Shown here piece after piece: positions 1 to 11,150 of a stretch of 64,000 bases of DNA. The position numbers and the translations under genes are program-made. The notes below the pieces were generated by a model. That model was not told the DNA's origin. It made no database searches and saw only the letters and a program-made list of their open reading frames with translations. Within the stretch, counting starts at the first letter, position 1; every line of letters starts with the position of its first letter. The DNA is from Corythucha ciliata (lineage: Eukaryota > Arthropoda > Insecta > Hemiptera > Tingidae): contig CM075941.1 in assembly GCA_038030265.1 (NCBI GenBank), positions 50,941,952-51,005,951 on the forward strand. Reading direction: 5' to 3'.

Positions 1-1150
1 TACTATATTTGAACCCTAGAAATTGCCGAATTTACTTTACGAGCTCTTGAAATGGATTACCTGACGAATCGAGCTCTAAAAATGTCTGAACAAGTGACTC
101 CTGCCCTGAAAATGGCCAAATAGACCATTCGGAGCGCCGAAAATGGCCAACCTGGCTGTTCTCGCCTTGAATTGGGACGTACTATTCGCCCCTATAACTG
201 GAAAGACTGACTTTATGCGCCCTAAAAATGGCAATGGCTATTCAAGCCTTGAAGTCGTCAAAATTGACTCTTTGCGCTCTGAAAAGCTGTGCCCAACAAG
301 TAAAATGTCAATTTTGAAGTAAAATATTCAGTTTTGAGGTAAAGTGATATTTTTTGGGTGGAACCGCAAGTTTCAGGGTAAAAACGTCAGTTAAGGAACG
401 TTTTTGGGATGAAATCGTAATTTTTGGGGTAAAATGACCAGTTTTGTTTTAACGTCATCAGTTATGTGGCAACACGTCAGCTGTGGCGCGAAATCGTCTG
501 TATTAGTATAAAAACTTCACATTTGCGATGAATTTGTCTTTTTTTTATTATTATTATTTTTTTTTTTTTGTGAAATCACCTGTTTTCAAGGCAGAATGGC
601 CTAAAATCACCCGTTTTGAGGGGAAAACTTACGTTAAAGTGTGACATTGTCAGTTTTTGAGTAAATTATCTAATTTTGAGGGGAAATTGTCGTTTCGGGT
701 GTAAAATATTCATTTTTGAAATGGAACAGTAAACTTTAGTTTTAGGTTAGACTCGCCAGTTTTGAGGTAGCATCTTAATTTGGAGGGGGGAAGGCACGTC
801 AGCTTTGGCCAGGAATTGTACGTTTTTTGTTTTTTTGAACTAAAATCGCCAATTGAAGGATGAAATCGGCAGTTTTTAGTACTGAGTGGTCTGTTAATTG
901 TAATTAAGTTCATTCATTTTTCATCCGTTTCGGGTTAAACCCGCCATTTTTAGGCGGAACTCCACCAGTTTTGGGGGTAAAGACTTGGATTTTAAAAGTT
1001 GTGCTGTGAAATTTTTAGTTTATGCGTAAACACTTCGTCTTTGGCGTAGAAACGTCAGTTTTGAAGTAAAATATTCAGTTATACTAAAGTGAAATATTCA
1101 GTTTTTTTGTTAAAAAACGTCAGTTTTGAGTAAAAACCCGTTATTGTTTG
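1..1150. repeat. Degenerate short-period repeat, family A
   Basis: AT-rich, loosely periodic tract in which a phrase like CAGTTTTGAGGTAAAA recurs every 25-40 bases with many substitutions (for example around 300-480, 590-700 and 1060-1140). The first 280 bases use a related phrase around AAAATGGC. No frame stays open with recognisable protein content. It resembles an old, diverged minisatellite or the filler of a non-autonomous element. Similar phrases resume after the inverted element at 1168-1442, so that element was inserted into this tract. Confidence 0.55.
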
Positions 1151-1167
1151 GTTAAAAAATGTTGAAT

Positions 1168-1442
1168 TTTTACTTAATAAATTAATTAAACTGATGTTAT
1201 GCGGACGACGATGGAAGGGCATAGCCCAACACAATTCGAGTTTCGAGAAAAAACGGCTCCCCGGCGGGATTTGAACCCTGCGTGCACTGCCACGGAGACG
1301 CCTTTGGGAGTCGTACTCCGAGGGATAAGCTAAGCCGAACCCCACCCAGGTCCATTGTTTCTTGAAACTCGAATTGTGTTGGGCTATGCCCTTCCATCGT
1401 CGTCCGGATAACATCAGTTTAATTAAATTATTAATTAAAAAT
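1168..1442. mobile_element. Inverted-repeat element with tRNA-like core
   Basis: Two arms of about 83 bases, 1168-1250 and 1359-1442, are reverse complements of each other with only a few mismatches (both contain GACGACGATGGAAGGGCATA in one or the other orientation). The 108-base loop between them holds a tRNA-like sequence read on the minus strand. It could be two SINE copies joined head to head or a MITE that captured a tRNA-derived promoter. Element limits are inferred from arm similarity; no target duplication was confirmed. Confidence 0.65.
1250..1345 (-). other. tRNA-like sequence (SINE head), not a functional tRNA
   Basis: On the minus strand a B-box-like GGTTCAAATCCC (1266-1277) lies about 45 bases after an A-box-like GGCTTAGCTTA, followed by a T run, as in pol III units. 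The T stem has mismatches and I could not form a sound acceptor stem, so this is a tRNA-derived repeat rather than a working tRNA. A long variable region suggests a class II (Ser/Leu-like) ancestor, which is a weak inference. Confidence 0.45.
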
Positions 1443-1783
1443 ACCGGCGACAGAAATATTCATTATATCCATCTTGAATTTTTACGTCTCTCAGACAAGA
1501 CGTTGATGAAAAGTCGGTCACCCTGTATATTTGAATGCCAAGTATCGATTTCCGGGGAAATCGAATTGTCTGTTAATAGAAAAAGTCTGAATGGAATTGT
1601 CAGTTTTTGGATAGAAAATCAGGAATAGAAGGCTAAAACAGATAATTTCCGAACGAAGATGTTAGTTTTTGATGGATTACGATCCTTTTTTGTGAAAACT
1701 CAGTTTCCGGGGAAGAATTTGACGATTCATTGCGCTACCAGTTCTTTTGTTGGGGTCTCTAGTTCCCATAACGTCCGACATAT
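1443..1783. repeat. Family A repeat, continued
   Basis: Phrases such as GAATTGTCAGTTTTTGG continue the tract seen before the inverted element. No gene is visible. Confidence 0.4.
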
Positions 1784-1822
1784 TCTGCCCACCACTTGGT
1801 CAAGGGCTGGCTTCGCCCCTGC
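1784..1822. mobile_element. Relic terminal fragment of the GGGGCGTAGCCAGC hAT-like family
   Basis: The reverse complement reads CAGGGGCGAAGCCAGCC, then CAAGTGGTGGGCAG, closely matching the ends of the two full elements at 17512-19439 and 26888-33898. Only one end is present here, so it is a truncated or decayed copy. Confidence 0.4.
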
Positions 1823-3056
1823 CTAGGAAGGTGTTTTTAAATAAAGTAAAATTATGCAAGATCACTGTAGCACAGGTCTTGGAAAACGAAGTGAATAAAA
1901 ATACATTAACACTAAAGGTTCAATACTAACGATAAGTCCAAGAAAAAAAGTCAACAGACTTGGGGAGAATGCTACTGAGTTCATTTGGTAATTGAGGAAC
2001 TGGTAAAGTGTTATGTGGTAACCTGCGAGGATGGCTAGGTGACGGCTCCAATTTTAATTAGCGCAGTGAAGCGATAGAAGTGACGAATGAAGAGGCGATT
2101 ATAAGTGAAAAGGAATGTCACCGTTAGAGGGTCGGAACGGTGATTTCAATGTGGTCGTCACCGGAGCCAATAGTGACGGAGTAGTCACAGTGACAAAATC
2201 ACCGACAGTGAAATCACACCTCACCTCTAGTTTGTGGCTATTTTTAGTGCGTCATTTGCCAGTTTCGCTATTTTCATGGCGCGAGTAGTCAGTTTAGCCA
2301 CTTTCAAGGCACGAATTGTCTGCAGTTTTGCCATCTTGAGGCGCGACTATAAGTTTTACTTCCATGTTTCCGCAGGTTTTTTTAACTGTAATTTTTGTTT
2401 GTTAATCCTTTCGAGCCCATTGTACAACCAACGAACTTGTATTGGTGGGGGTGTGTGTGTGTGGATGGGGTGGGGGTATATTTATCAGTCGACAAGTTCT
2501 GACGGTGGAAATCATAGGGTTTTATTAAAAGGAGTTGAGAATAACCAGTAATGCCAGTTGAAACTTTCTGTAGGATGTAAAGTCCCCTTTGCATCAAATG
2601 TTTGGTTATTTCCCACAAACGCCGTCCGCTTTACAAATTCTGTGTGGTGGTTGTGAGCTATAACTTTATAAAAGCCGGGTTTATCTTTCCCCAGGACGCA
2701 CGGGCAATACAGTCTAAACGTTTGCCTGTAGTTCAATAAAGCCTCGAATATTATTCTCCGTATAACGTTGAGAACGAGCAATGGGTTTTGGGAGAACGTA
2801 CAAAAGAAAGACCCACATTGTATAGAAACTAAACGCCGCGAGAAACAAAGTTTCATTTTACACCCAAGAAACAACCTCGAAACTCGGTGCAGACTTAATT
2901 AAGCGCCTTCCTGTTTTCATAAACACATTAGTAGAAAATACATTTGACAAATTGGGAAAAGTACCAACACACTAAACAGTTATTGATCACGGGACGAGAA
3001 AAATAAATACATAAAAATTTCCTTGGGGTTCACTGTAAAACTGAAAAACCTTACTG
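1823..3056. other. No recognised gene; one unassigned ORF
   Basis: Mixed repeat-like sequence. The reverse strand has an open frame from an ATG at 2856 to a stop at 2512 (about 114 codons, Cys- and His-containing). I do not recognise it, and see no splice sites or neighbours that support it as a gene. The GT-rich run at 2440-2475 is simple sequence. An AATAAA lies about 50 bases before the A run at 3057, so the right part may be a retroposed 3' end on the plus strand. Confidence 0.25.

Positions 3057-3085
<29 letters not shown>
3057..3085 (+). repeat. 29-base poly(A) run
   Basis: Uninterrupted A run with AATAAATA near 3003 upstream, which is the pattern expected at the 3' end of a retroposed transcript. 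No coding sequence upstream was recognised. Confidence 0.6.
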
Positions 3086-3087
<2 letters not shown>

Positions 3088-3313
3088 AGTCCGTTCCGAC
3101 AACGAATTATTCGTGTAGTTAACCTCCGAATCTTCATTTTATACTATGACTTTTTCCTCCGTTTTTTCTGTCCCTTTGTTTTATTTATAAGAATGACGAT
3201 GGAGAGCATGCCTTTCGACCACCCAAAATTATTCGATCGGTAAATAAAAAAATCAAGCCAGTACTATAAATATCTAGCCATTAGTTGTCTCTTGTACTGT
3301 CACAGACACATAA

Positions 3314-3452
3314 GGCCCGGGTCGACCACATGGATTTAAATTTCCGTTTAACACTAAGCAGAGCTTTAAAGCTTAAACTCCAATCAGAAATTAGTATTTT
3401 GAATACGAAATCGTTTAAACCCTTAGCAACGCTTAAACGGACATTGTCGACC
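3314..3452. mobile_element. Small MITE with TAA target duplication (Harbinger-like)
   Basis: About 139 bases bounded by TAA at 3311-3313 and 3453-3455. Ends read GGCCCGGGTCGACC on the left and GGTCGACAATGTCC on the right in reverse complement, so the terminal inverted repeats are imperfect. It has no coding capacity. The TWA duplication and GGCC-type start fit PIF/Harbinger MITEs seen elsewhere in the window. Confidence 0.4.
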
Positions 3453-3465
3453 TAACCCTAAACCC

Positions 3466-3741
3466 AAGGTGACTAAATTTTCTATAGGTGCCGCAGATCA
3501 CTGTCCTTCACCTACGTCACGAGCAGTCCCAACCGCCATTGCGCTGGACCCAGTACATTATTAATTGTTACTGGTCTGTGATTTTTGAGAATTCATAAAC
3601 TTCAATTTCAAAATTAACTTGCTCTGCTGCTCTGGGGTGAGCAATCGGGAGCAAAGGACTGCTGGTGACGTCAGTCTCCACCCCTCCCGTCCGATGGGCA
3701 GGGGGAAATCTGCGGCACCTATAGTAAAGTTTAGTCACCTT
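3466..3741. mobile_element. MITE with about 36-bp inverted termini
   Basis: Left end AAGGTGACTAAATTTTCTAT continues to a GGTGCCGCAGAT block; the right end in reverse complement reads AAGGTGACTAAACTTTACTA and the same block. The 276-base unit is non-coding. A related stretch (about 45 bases around 3765-3810) recurs inverted near 11605-11650. The superfamily was not determined because the duplication is unclear. Confidence 0.55.
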
Positions 3742-4411
3742 GCCCTGAACCGAATAGTTGAAGTCAGCGAGCACAGATAAATAATAGAGGGAGTGTAATA
3801 ATAGTAAATGTGATGCAAGATATGTCTCATTTCCCCCTCTCTTAGTGTCCAATTTAGGGTGTTATAAAATTATTGGTGAGGTTTTCAAAACAATTGTTTG
3901 ACGGATTGTTGAAGCTAATTTTCTGCAAATGTAATTTTCAGCTGGAAATCAACTGCTAAACGTCAATGTTTCCGGCAAACGCCCTTACACAAGTGATTTT
4001 GGGGCATACGCAGAGCTTACGTACTATTAGGCAGGTGCAGGTCCGATGATGATTCTCTCGTGAATCTCTGCGGGGCTAATCAGGGGGGTTGGAGAGACAT
4101 TTTCATTTGAACGACTTGTCTCGTTAAAAAAAAAAACACTACTTCGTTGACTTAGCTCTTTCGGACCCCGTATTGTGCGATATTTGACTCTTTCGGAAAT
4201 CTATTTTGCGAGTTTGACTCCTTCAAAATAGGAAATCAAGGTTGGCTCATTTCAGAGCCATTCTGCTGCTATCCAAGAGAGACAGAGAGTGAGTGTCAAA
4301 CCCATATTTTGTGAGACGTGCACCCCCTACCACACGTAGGAAAGGTATAATCGAGTCTTACCTCACCCCTCTTCCCAGAATAATGTCTGGATCCGGAACT
4401 GAGCCTAAGTA
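3742..4411. other. No gene seen
   Basis: Unique-looking AT-rich sequence without coding signal; some phrases (AAATCTATTTTGCGAGTTTGACTC type) resemble the decayed short-period repeats. Confidence 0.4.
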
Positions 4412-4414
4412 TTA

Positions 4415-5039
4415 AGGCCTGGTCACACCTGTCATGCACGCTTCCGATCCGACACCCGTCAAACATTGCCCCGAAAAGCCGGATCGGTGCGGGATCGGAA
4501 AGGGGTGTTCACACCTATCATACACCCTTCCGATCCTACTCCGACAACAAGCCTTCCAAGCCACTCCGCCCCTTAACAATCGTCGTGAGTTATCAGACAT
4601 TTTAAAGTTAAGTGGAAATATTCTTCTGTGAGTTCTGTGTTATTTTTATAAGTGTAATGTTTCGAAATTTCAATAATTGCGATTTGGCCGCAATAGCTTT
4701 GGCTCTGGAGGAAGAGGAAGTTGAAGAAAATGAGAGGCCCAAGAAAAGAAGAATTTGGGTACACCCTGCGTGGAAAAGTCGTGCAAGGGAAGGCGAATTT
4801 TCAACGTAGCTACCACATCTTTTGGACGACGAAATAAAATTCTACGAATATTTTCGAATGTCTATGACAAGTTTTAACGCCGGTAGAGAGTAGAGAGAGG
4901 GCATAGGCGGTAGTGAGGTACGGGGAGAAACTTTCACACGTTCTGCACGGGAAGGCAAATAGAGAGGAATTTCGGTGTATGATCGGTGCATGATCGGAGT
5001 CGTGTCGTTGCGGAATGCATGATAGGTGTGAACCGGCCT
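4415..5039 (+). mobile_element. Internally deleted PIF/Harbinger element (625 bp)
   Basis: Inverted termini AGGCCTGGTCACACCTGTCA (left) and AGGCCGGTTCACACCTATCA (right, reverse complement) continue for roughly 30 bases. TTA flanks both sides (4412-4414, 5040-5042), the duplication expected of PIF/Harbinger. The centre keeps an N-terminal transposase exon (next entry) while the catalytic part is gone, showing that this MITE-sized copy arose by internal deletion of an autonomous element. It is not the same subfamily as the element at 34210-37994, whose termini differ. Confidence 0.75.
4657..4886 (+). pseudogene. Harbinger transposase N-terminal fragment
   Basis: From the ATG at 4657 the frame encodes an acidic/basic stretch (EEEEVEENERPKKRR) followed by IWVHPAWKSRAREGEF and, beyond a TAG at 4807-4809, LLDDEIKFYEYFRMS. 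The order charged segment, WVHP, GEF, then KFYEYFRM is the usual start of HARBI1-like DDE_Tnp_4 transposases, placed just before the helix-turn-helix. The in-frame TAG and the missing rest of the gene make it non-functional. Identification is from family knowledge; the catalytic DDE residues are not present here. Confidence 0.6.
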
Positions 5040-5348
5040 TTATTCGAGATCAGTTTTCGGGTACGATACCCATCACACGAGTAATGATTACAGGAGCTCT
5101 CGTGAGAAATTAACTGCATTACCTAACGGTTTTCCGGTAGTCGTCTGAGTACAGAATGATTTACTTAGGAAAAAGTTCCAACGAGTCTTTCATTTTCAAA
5201 TATTATTAATTTATTGACAGAACTTCTTACTACTGCCCTTTGAACAAACGTAATTTTGCGAATTTTTGCCTGATTTTTTGAGCATGAAGCCCGCAGTTTT
5301 TATTTTTAATGAAGTTTTTGATTCGGCAGCTCAAACATCTTTCTCCCA

Positions 5349-6864
5349 CACTGAGAAAAATACACGGCTTGAGCACAAGGCTGGCCGCCCGACAGCCTTG
5401 TAGTTGGCTGGCGAAGCCCCTTATTTTTGCCTTGTGAGCGGCCGTCTACGCGGCTATGAAAATGTACATGGCTCACGAAGTCGTGGCTCACTAAAATATG
5501 GCTCCGCTAGAGGAAATTATTAGCAAGCCACGTCATGAGCCTTGAGCGATTTGCCGTGTAAAATAGAGAGTCGTGTAACACATACATGGCCAAGAAATTT
5601 CCAAGGCGTACCATGACGTGTAAAATTTGTTAGCCGTGGACAAATGTGTAAGCACTCGTTTGGGTTAGCTGTTCAACGCGACGCAGACAACAACGTGTTC
5701 AAGCACAAAATATTTTTAGGTCGTTCTTAGCAAAGGTAGCCGCGTTTTATTTTAAAAATGTCTTTTAATCGTCTTTCAGCTTCTGCAACAAATTCGGCAG
5801 GGCTAGTCACCGTAGACACTTAGGCCCACTTTCACCAATAAAAATGATCTCGTTGATAAAGTTGATCGTGATTAGTTTTGCCAATAACGACCCATATGAA
5901 TTCTGATGTACCTATAAGGCCCATTTTCACCAACAAAATTGATCTCGTTTAAAGTTGATCGCGATTAGTTGCCAATGGCGACCCATATGAGTTCTGATAT
6001 AAGTGTTTGCATTGTAATCGTGATTAGTTGTTGATCGCGGTTTAAGAAGTTGGTGAAATCGGGCCTTAGTTTTTTTTTGCCAAGCTTTGCAAAAGGTCAA
6101 CTTCCTTATTGAAATATGTTTTTGCCAAGGAACGAGCAAAATATTAATCAATTTCTTGCAATTGCCTGGAAATCGACCAACTGAAAATTGAAAAATATTT
6201 TGCTTGTTGTTTGGCGAGTATCGCTTGTGTGTAGACGGCATTAGGGTCTACTCAAATAGCATAAATCCGGATTTGCAACCCTGGGAAACGTGAACTTGCA
6301 ACTGAGTTGTAGTATTGAAGAACTGCCAACTTATTGCGACTTTTTTCAGTTTTTCACAGAACGATTACAACAGTGAGGTGGACCCTAACAATAAGACGAT
6401 CTACTTGACTGGGCTAGCTATGCTTCTGTCGTGTAAGCACCTCAATTGCAGCCAAGTACACATGGCTCAATTCAGCACGTTGGCACAACCAACACCGCCA
6501 TATTAATACGACTGAACTGATAGTCTAACACAGTGAAGTTTATAATGCGTGCAAGGCCATGACAATAATGTAGCACCGCTCACGCGACAAAGATAGCTCG
6601 GCCACATCTGTCTGATTACACGGCAAAGGCTACCGTGTACTGTTTGCAAGGCCATCAGTGAAGGGTAGCCGTGTCCTCGGCTGAGAATCCACGTGAATTG
6701 TTAGCCGTGTATGGCTCAGCCATGTGTGACTCTAACATGGCGGCAGGTCCGGTAGCCGTGTAAATTTACAAGGCTAATTCTGCCGGAATAAAAGGACTGC
6801 AAATTTTTTGCCGTGTAAAAGTGGCTAAGCATAGTCGTGTTTTTGCCTCATATTTTTCTCAGTG
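5349..6864. mobile_element. CACTGAG-ended element, copy 1 (internally deleted)
   Basis: Ends are CACTGAGAAAAATAC on the left and TATTTTTCTCAGTG on the right, forming inverted termini of about 14 bases. The interior is crowded with the word ACACGGC or its complement GCCGTGT. An inverted, longer copy occupies 20839-24201; the two align from both ends, but this copy lacks about 2.1 kb that the other has (21316-23412) and carries a 243-bp MITE the other lacks. No protein is encoded. CACT ends are found in CMC/EnSpm elements, but no 3-bp duplication was found, so the superfamily is open. Confidence 0.65.
5823..6065. mobile_element. Harbinger-like MITE nested in CACTGAG copy 1
   Basis: Starts GGCCCACTTTCACCAA and ends with TTGGTGAAATCGGGCC, flanked by TTA at 5820-5822 and 6066-6068. 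The second CACTGAG copy shows the empty site: the reverse complement near 23730 runs straight through a single TTA. The unit contains a partial internal duplication of its own left end (starting at about 5917). No coding capacity. Confidence 0.8.
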
Positions 6865-9555
6865 CACTGCTTGGATCAACCAGTACTTGTGATTGTCTTC
6901 ACCGATCAGGAAATGGCTTTCTTCCTCGAAAATAATAAAATCAGAGGAAACTACCGTCAGAAAAGCAGTTATAAGATATTCTGAGCAGGGAATTTCTTCC
7001 TTTTCTTTGACGATTTCCTTAAAAAAAATTTCCGCGACCTTACAAAGTTTCAGAGCGCTGGGCGATGGCTTCATCAAGCCCCCTCGGTTTTTCGCTGCTA
7101 CTAATGTGATTCTTTCGTTTGCCTTTTCTTTTTGTAGCAGGGCATCGATGCAGCGTTCACACTTTACCAGTTTACTCAAGTGTCTCACTCTAAATCCTTT
7201 GAAAGTTGGTGGGAATGAAGTAAGTTAATCAGTCATCAGGAAGAGATTACTAACACGCAAAAAATATCTGTAATATATTCAACGACATCTTGTATAATCC
7301 TATCCGATATTTCACTCTCCGAAAAGTTGAATTGCAGGGATTCCTCTTCAGTTTCCATAAAATCTAATTCTACGGCAGATGGCCCCCCACCAGACGAAAT
7401 ACAGTAGTCATGGTCATGTTCTGGGTCTATTGCCTCGAGCGCTATTTCTATAGAAGAAAATACAATAACTTCAATTACCAACTGTTTACCTTAGAAGTAC
7501 TTGTAATCAAAAGTGGGTTCTCCAAGTTACTTTTTACTACTCACAATGGATACTTACAGCCATTACAACATGACTATACGTAGTGTGACAAAACATTTCG
7601 GGTAAAATTACGTACAAGTAGAGTAAAATGGTACACTCCAAAGTGTCCTACGCGATCCGTTCATGAGTTATGATTTTTTTTTTGTATTTAAAAAAATAAC
7701 CGATGCTTGCCTTAAAAAATCCGCGATTTTTCGGCTTATATCGCACCATGTTCAAAAAGTGATGCCATTATAAGGAAATGCGGAACATTTCCTTTATTAT
7801 GGTGTCCACTTTATTGCTTGAAATAATCGTCAACGCCCAGAACTCTGGCACTTTTGCCATAAAATCACGTGGCCCATAATTTGTACGTTTTACGAAAACT
7901 CGCTGTTTTCCCAAACGGCTTCTTCTACAGACTTTCTATGCATCAAAAAACCTTCTCCATCTTCAAAGCTTTCTTTTGGCGTGTTCACATTTCATGTTAC
8001 CACTGACGTTTCTCACGAAAATTTCAAGAGAATTCAGAAAAACTGTGTTTTTACAGAGCCTGGGCAATTGCCTACGTGAAGGGTGTTCGTGAAGGGTGCA
8101 GGGAGATTGGCAGTAAATGAGAACAGAATATCTTGCCATGGATAAGATATCGTAGGCAAGCGTCATTCAATTTGACTCTCCCCTCCATTTATGCCGATAT
8201 GTATGCACCTTTCAAGAATATTGTGGGTAAGTAGGCGACTGCTCATATTTTTCTGTAAAATTAATGTTTTGGAATGGGAGGACAAGCTATCTTAGGAAGG
8301 AGAAGGTGTCCACGTGAATTTATCGCAAAAATGCCACATTTCTGGGTGATGGCGATTTTTTCATGCAATAAAATCTCCTCCCAGGAAATGTTCTGCAGTT
8401 TCTGAAAATGGCATAACTTTGTGGATTTGGCACGATATAAGCCGAGGCATCACGGATTTTTTAAAGCAAACACCAGTTACATTTTTAAATACGAACAAAA
8501 TCATAGCTCCGGAACGGATCGAAGGTACCATTTTACTCCACTTTTGACGTAGTTTTACCCACATTTTTTTTTTTTTTTTTTTCACACTTCTACGGATCCG
8601 GCCGGCCATCAATCGTTGCGTACCAAGACGAAATGGTCTTCGCGTGGGGCAAAACGGAGTTGAAGGTGGCTCTGACAAAATCATACGCTTTTGGTGACAA
8701 GAAATGGAGAGTGATCGCAAAATTTCTGAGAGATTCGTCGTACGACTTGTCCTTTTTTTGAAGTTTCAATTTTTGGAGTTGCCTTTTCAAGAGAGCTACT
8801 GTCGTTTTGCCAAGCTTTTGAGCAAGTTCCCCGTTCTCAGAAAAAAAAAATGTTTCTGTAATTTCTTTCCCATAATTTCTACATTTTTTTTTTTTTTTTG
8901 AAAACGGGTCTTGATATTTTTATCTGAAATTCGTCTTTTCGGTTCTTTATTTTCCTTTTCTACATGTTCCAGTCTTCGATTCAGTGTGTTTATTACATCA
9001 ATATCCATGGGCTGGCATTCTGTCATTCTATGTGAGCTAGCTTCTGACATCTGCAAAAAGAAAATTTGGTCAAAAACAAAGTTGATCAAACAAATATAAT
9101 TAAAAATAATAATAATACCTCCACGAGTTCTTCTCGGTGTTCCGGTTTCTCTGTGGAAGAACATTCCCCAGTAAGCAGTGGATTTTCTTCCATATGCTGC
9201 ACCAACGGTATCTCTCTTTCCTGACAAAAGAATACATAAAGTTTTGCTAAACATCATGATCACTGGGCTAGAATTGGATTTCAAGCACGTTTCATGATAA
9301 GTACCAAAAGCAATCATTATTTTAACTTCATGCCGGAGAAACTTTCTTCTGATTGTTGATGTATCAAGAACAGAGTTGGGACTGCTCCATTTTTCAATTT
9401 GACTCTGAATGGAGAGAATCTATCAATAAAGCAGTTTTCGAAGTGTCTGCTGCACAGAACACTATAGATATGTGGTTTCCAGAAAGAGTTTTTTGTGTAT
9501 CCCTCATCCACTTATCCCTCATCTCCTTGTCTCTGGGAAACCTGTATCAGAATCA
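6865..9555 (-). pseudogene. Shattered THAP-domain P-element-type transposase
   Basis: Pieces lie in order on the minus strand. 9317-9555: THAP domain, with FPRDKEMRDKW, then SVLCSRHF and AVPTLF, split by a one-base shift near 9480 and preceded by a plausible acceptor. 9119-9220: a 34-codon linker exon with good splice signals and phase 0 on both sides. About 8590-9050: a coiled coil leading to LRNFAITLHFLSPKAYDFVR and LPHAKTISSWY, the conserved segment after the coiled coil in THAP9/P transposases, broken at A/T runs. 7260-7481: an acidic stretch ending DVVEYI. 6865-7195: a C-terminal segment with VKCERCIDALL and KNRGGLMKPS. Most of the RNase-H-like catalytic region is missing, and a foldback element sits in the gap. 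A domesticated THAP gene is less likely, given the breaks. Confidence 0.65.
7600..8560. mobile_element. Foldback element with ~270-bp inverted arms
   Basis: 7600-7880 and 8285-8560 are inverted copies at roughly 70-75% identity by eye; both begin GGGTAAAA(T/C)TACG and share a CGGCTTATATCG block and a later CACGTGG block. The centre is unique and non-coding. It interrupts the P-element transposase remains. The long, diverged arms fit a foldback-type or old long-TIR element. Confidence 0.6.
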
Positions 9556-9649
9556 AAATTAGTGACCTAAAAAATGAAACATAATAAATTAATGAAATAA
9601 GAGGTTAATCAATAAACTCCCGGTAAAAGTATCTAACTGCAGGACTATA

Positions 9650-11150
9650 CAGGGTTTTTTGGTAGTGCTGCAAAAGAATTAGGGTGAACTACATGGAAAA
9701 CGGAACTAAACGCGACCACTATATGGGACGCTTTATCTTGCCATGTTTGGCACATGCCATCCGCCATGTTTGGTCCCCCCTTCCACATAGGGATCAAATA
9801 GATTTGATATCTATCATTCGCTGCTTTGGTCATGTAGGTTACGCTCACCAGCCAATCACAAGCCTCCCCCTCTTTATAGGACCACATGTGGCGGGTATTT
9901 TCAGTACCTGTGTGTATAGGTTCTCTAACCGTTCAGGGATATGATTTTTTGTTTTGTTATTTCCATTAAAATTCTGATTTTTTGGCAGAAACTCTTGATT
10001 TCAAAGCTATCACTCCATTAACATTTTTAAATGGTCATTCATTTTGACAGCTAGAAAAAATATCTCTCAGATATGACTTCTTGGTTTTTGTCTAAAAGTC
10101 TAAGTTCTAGGATTCTGGTGGTATTTTTTTGGACGGTTTTCTAGAAATGTCCTCCTCCCACAAAAATTTATTTTCGATTATGCAAGTTATAAAAAAAACT
10201 TGTGTGTCAAATAAGCTTTCTAATGACCCCTCAACTTCTTGAAATAGTTGTCTGTAAAACCATAAAACATAGCCCGGATCGTGATTTTTTAAAGACAAAT
10301 GTGCATCGAAAGCAAACATTCAAATAGAGAATTTATGATAGAACTGCTAGGCGGCAAGATTGATTCTAGTTTTCAATCGGCACGAATCGAATCGACAGTT
10401 AAGATAGTCTTGCCACTTATTAATTTTATCACACACTCTTATTTTAAACGTCGGCTTCCAGGGGTGAATGCGAATGACTTTGAGGGATTAGAACCGCCTG
10501 TGAATTATGAAAATTGCACCGAGGGTGCGGTCCACTCGCAATTTCGACCGTTCAAACCATCATCTACCAAAGCTACTTGTTCCATGGTCTCATCAGATGC
10601 ATGTCTGGTGCTTGTGAGAGGTGTGTGGGCCGTAACCTCAGTGAAATTTTCATACATATTTTGCTTTCGGGGTACATTTTCGCTTTAAACATCACAATTT
10701 TACATTATCCTGGATGTGTTTTAGGGCGTTATAGACAACTAATTCAAAAAGTTAAGGGGTCATTAGAAAATTTATTTGATACGCAAGTTTTTTTGATAAC
10801 TTGCAGAATCGAAAATAAATTCCGTTAGGAGGGGGAAATTTTAAAAAATACATAGGTCCAACAAAATACCACCTGAAACCTTGAACTATATGAGCAAAGA
10901 AAAAGAGGGTTTCTAGGACTTTTAGACAAATAAGTAATAAGTCCAATGTGAGAGATGATTTTCTTGGCTTTCAAAATTTCAAAATTATTTGGAGTAACAG
11001 CTGTGAAACCGTGAGTTTCTGCCAAAAAATAAGGACTTCAATGGAAATCACACAAAAAATCATGTCTCCTGACTGGTGCAAGATATAACGTCCGGGAAGG
11101 TCGCGTTCAAATACATTTTTCATGCAGTTTCATCCTACTTTTTTTGTAAC
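9650..11150. mobile_element. Large foldback element with ~450-bp arms
   Basis: Arms at about 9930-10300 and 10690-11075 are diverged inverted copies, each with a TTTTTTGGCAGAAACTC-like block, a CTTTTAGACA block and a GATACGCAAGTTTTTTTGAT-like block. A shorter outer pair (9690-9730 and 11080-11140) extends the symmetry. The left arm has an extra ~140 bases at 9765-9905. No transposase is encoded. Exact ends were not resolved. Confidence 0.55.

Noticed and set aside
1250..1345. Possible functional Ser/Leu tRNA gene
   Set aside because: Mismatched T stem, no convincing acceptor stem, and embedding in long inverted arms.
2512..2856. 114-codon unassigned ORF as a host gene
   Set aside because: No family recognised, no splice or promoter support, and it lies in repeat-like sequence; kept only as a note.
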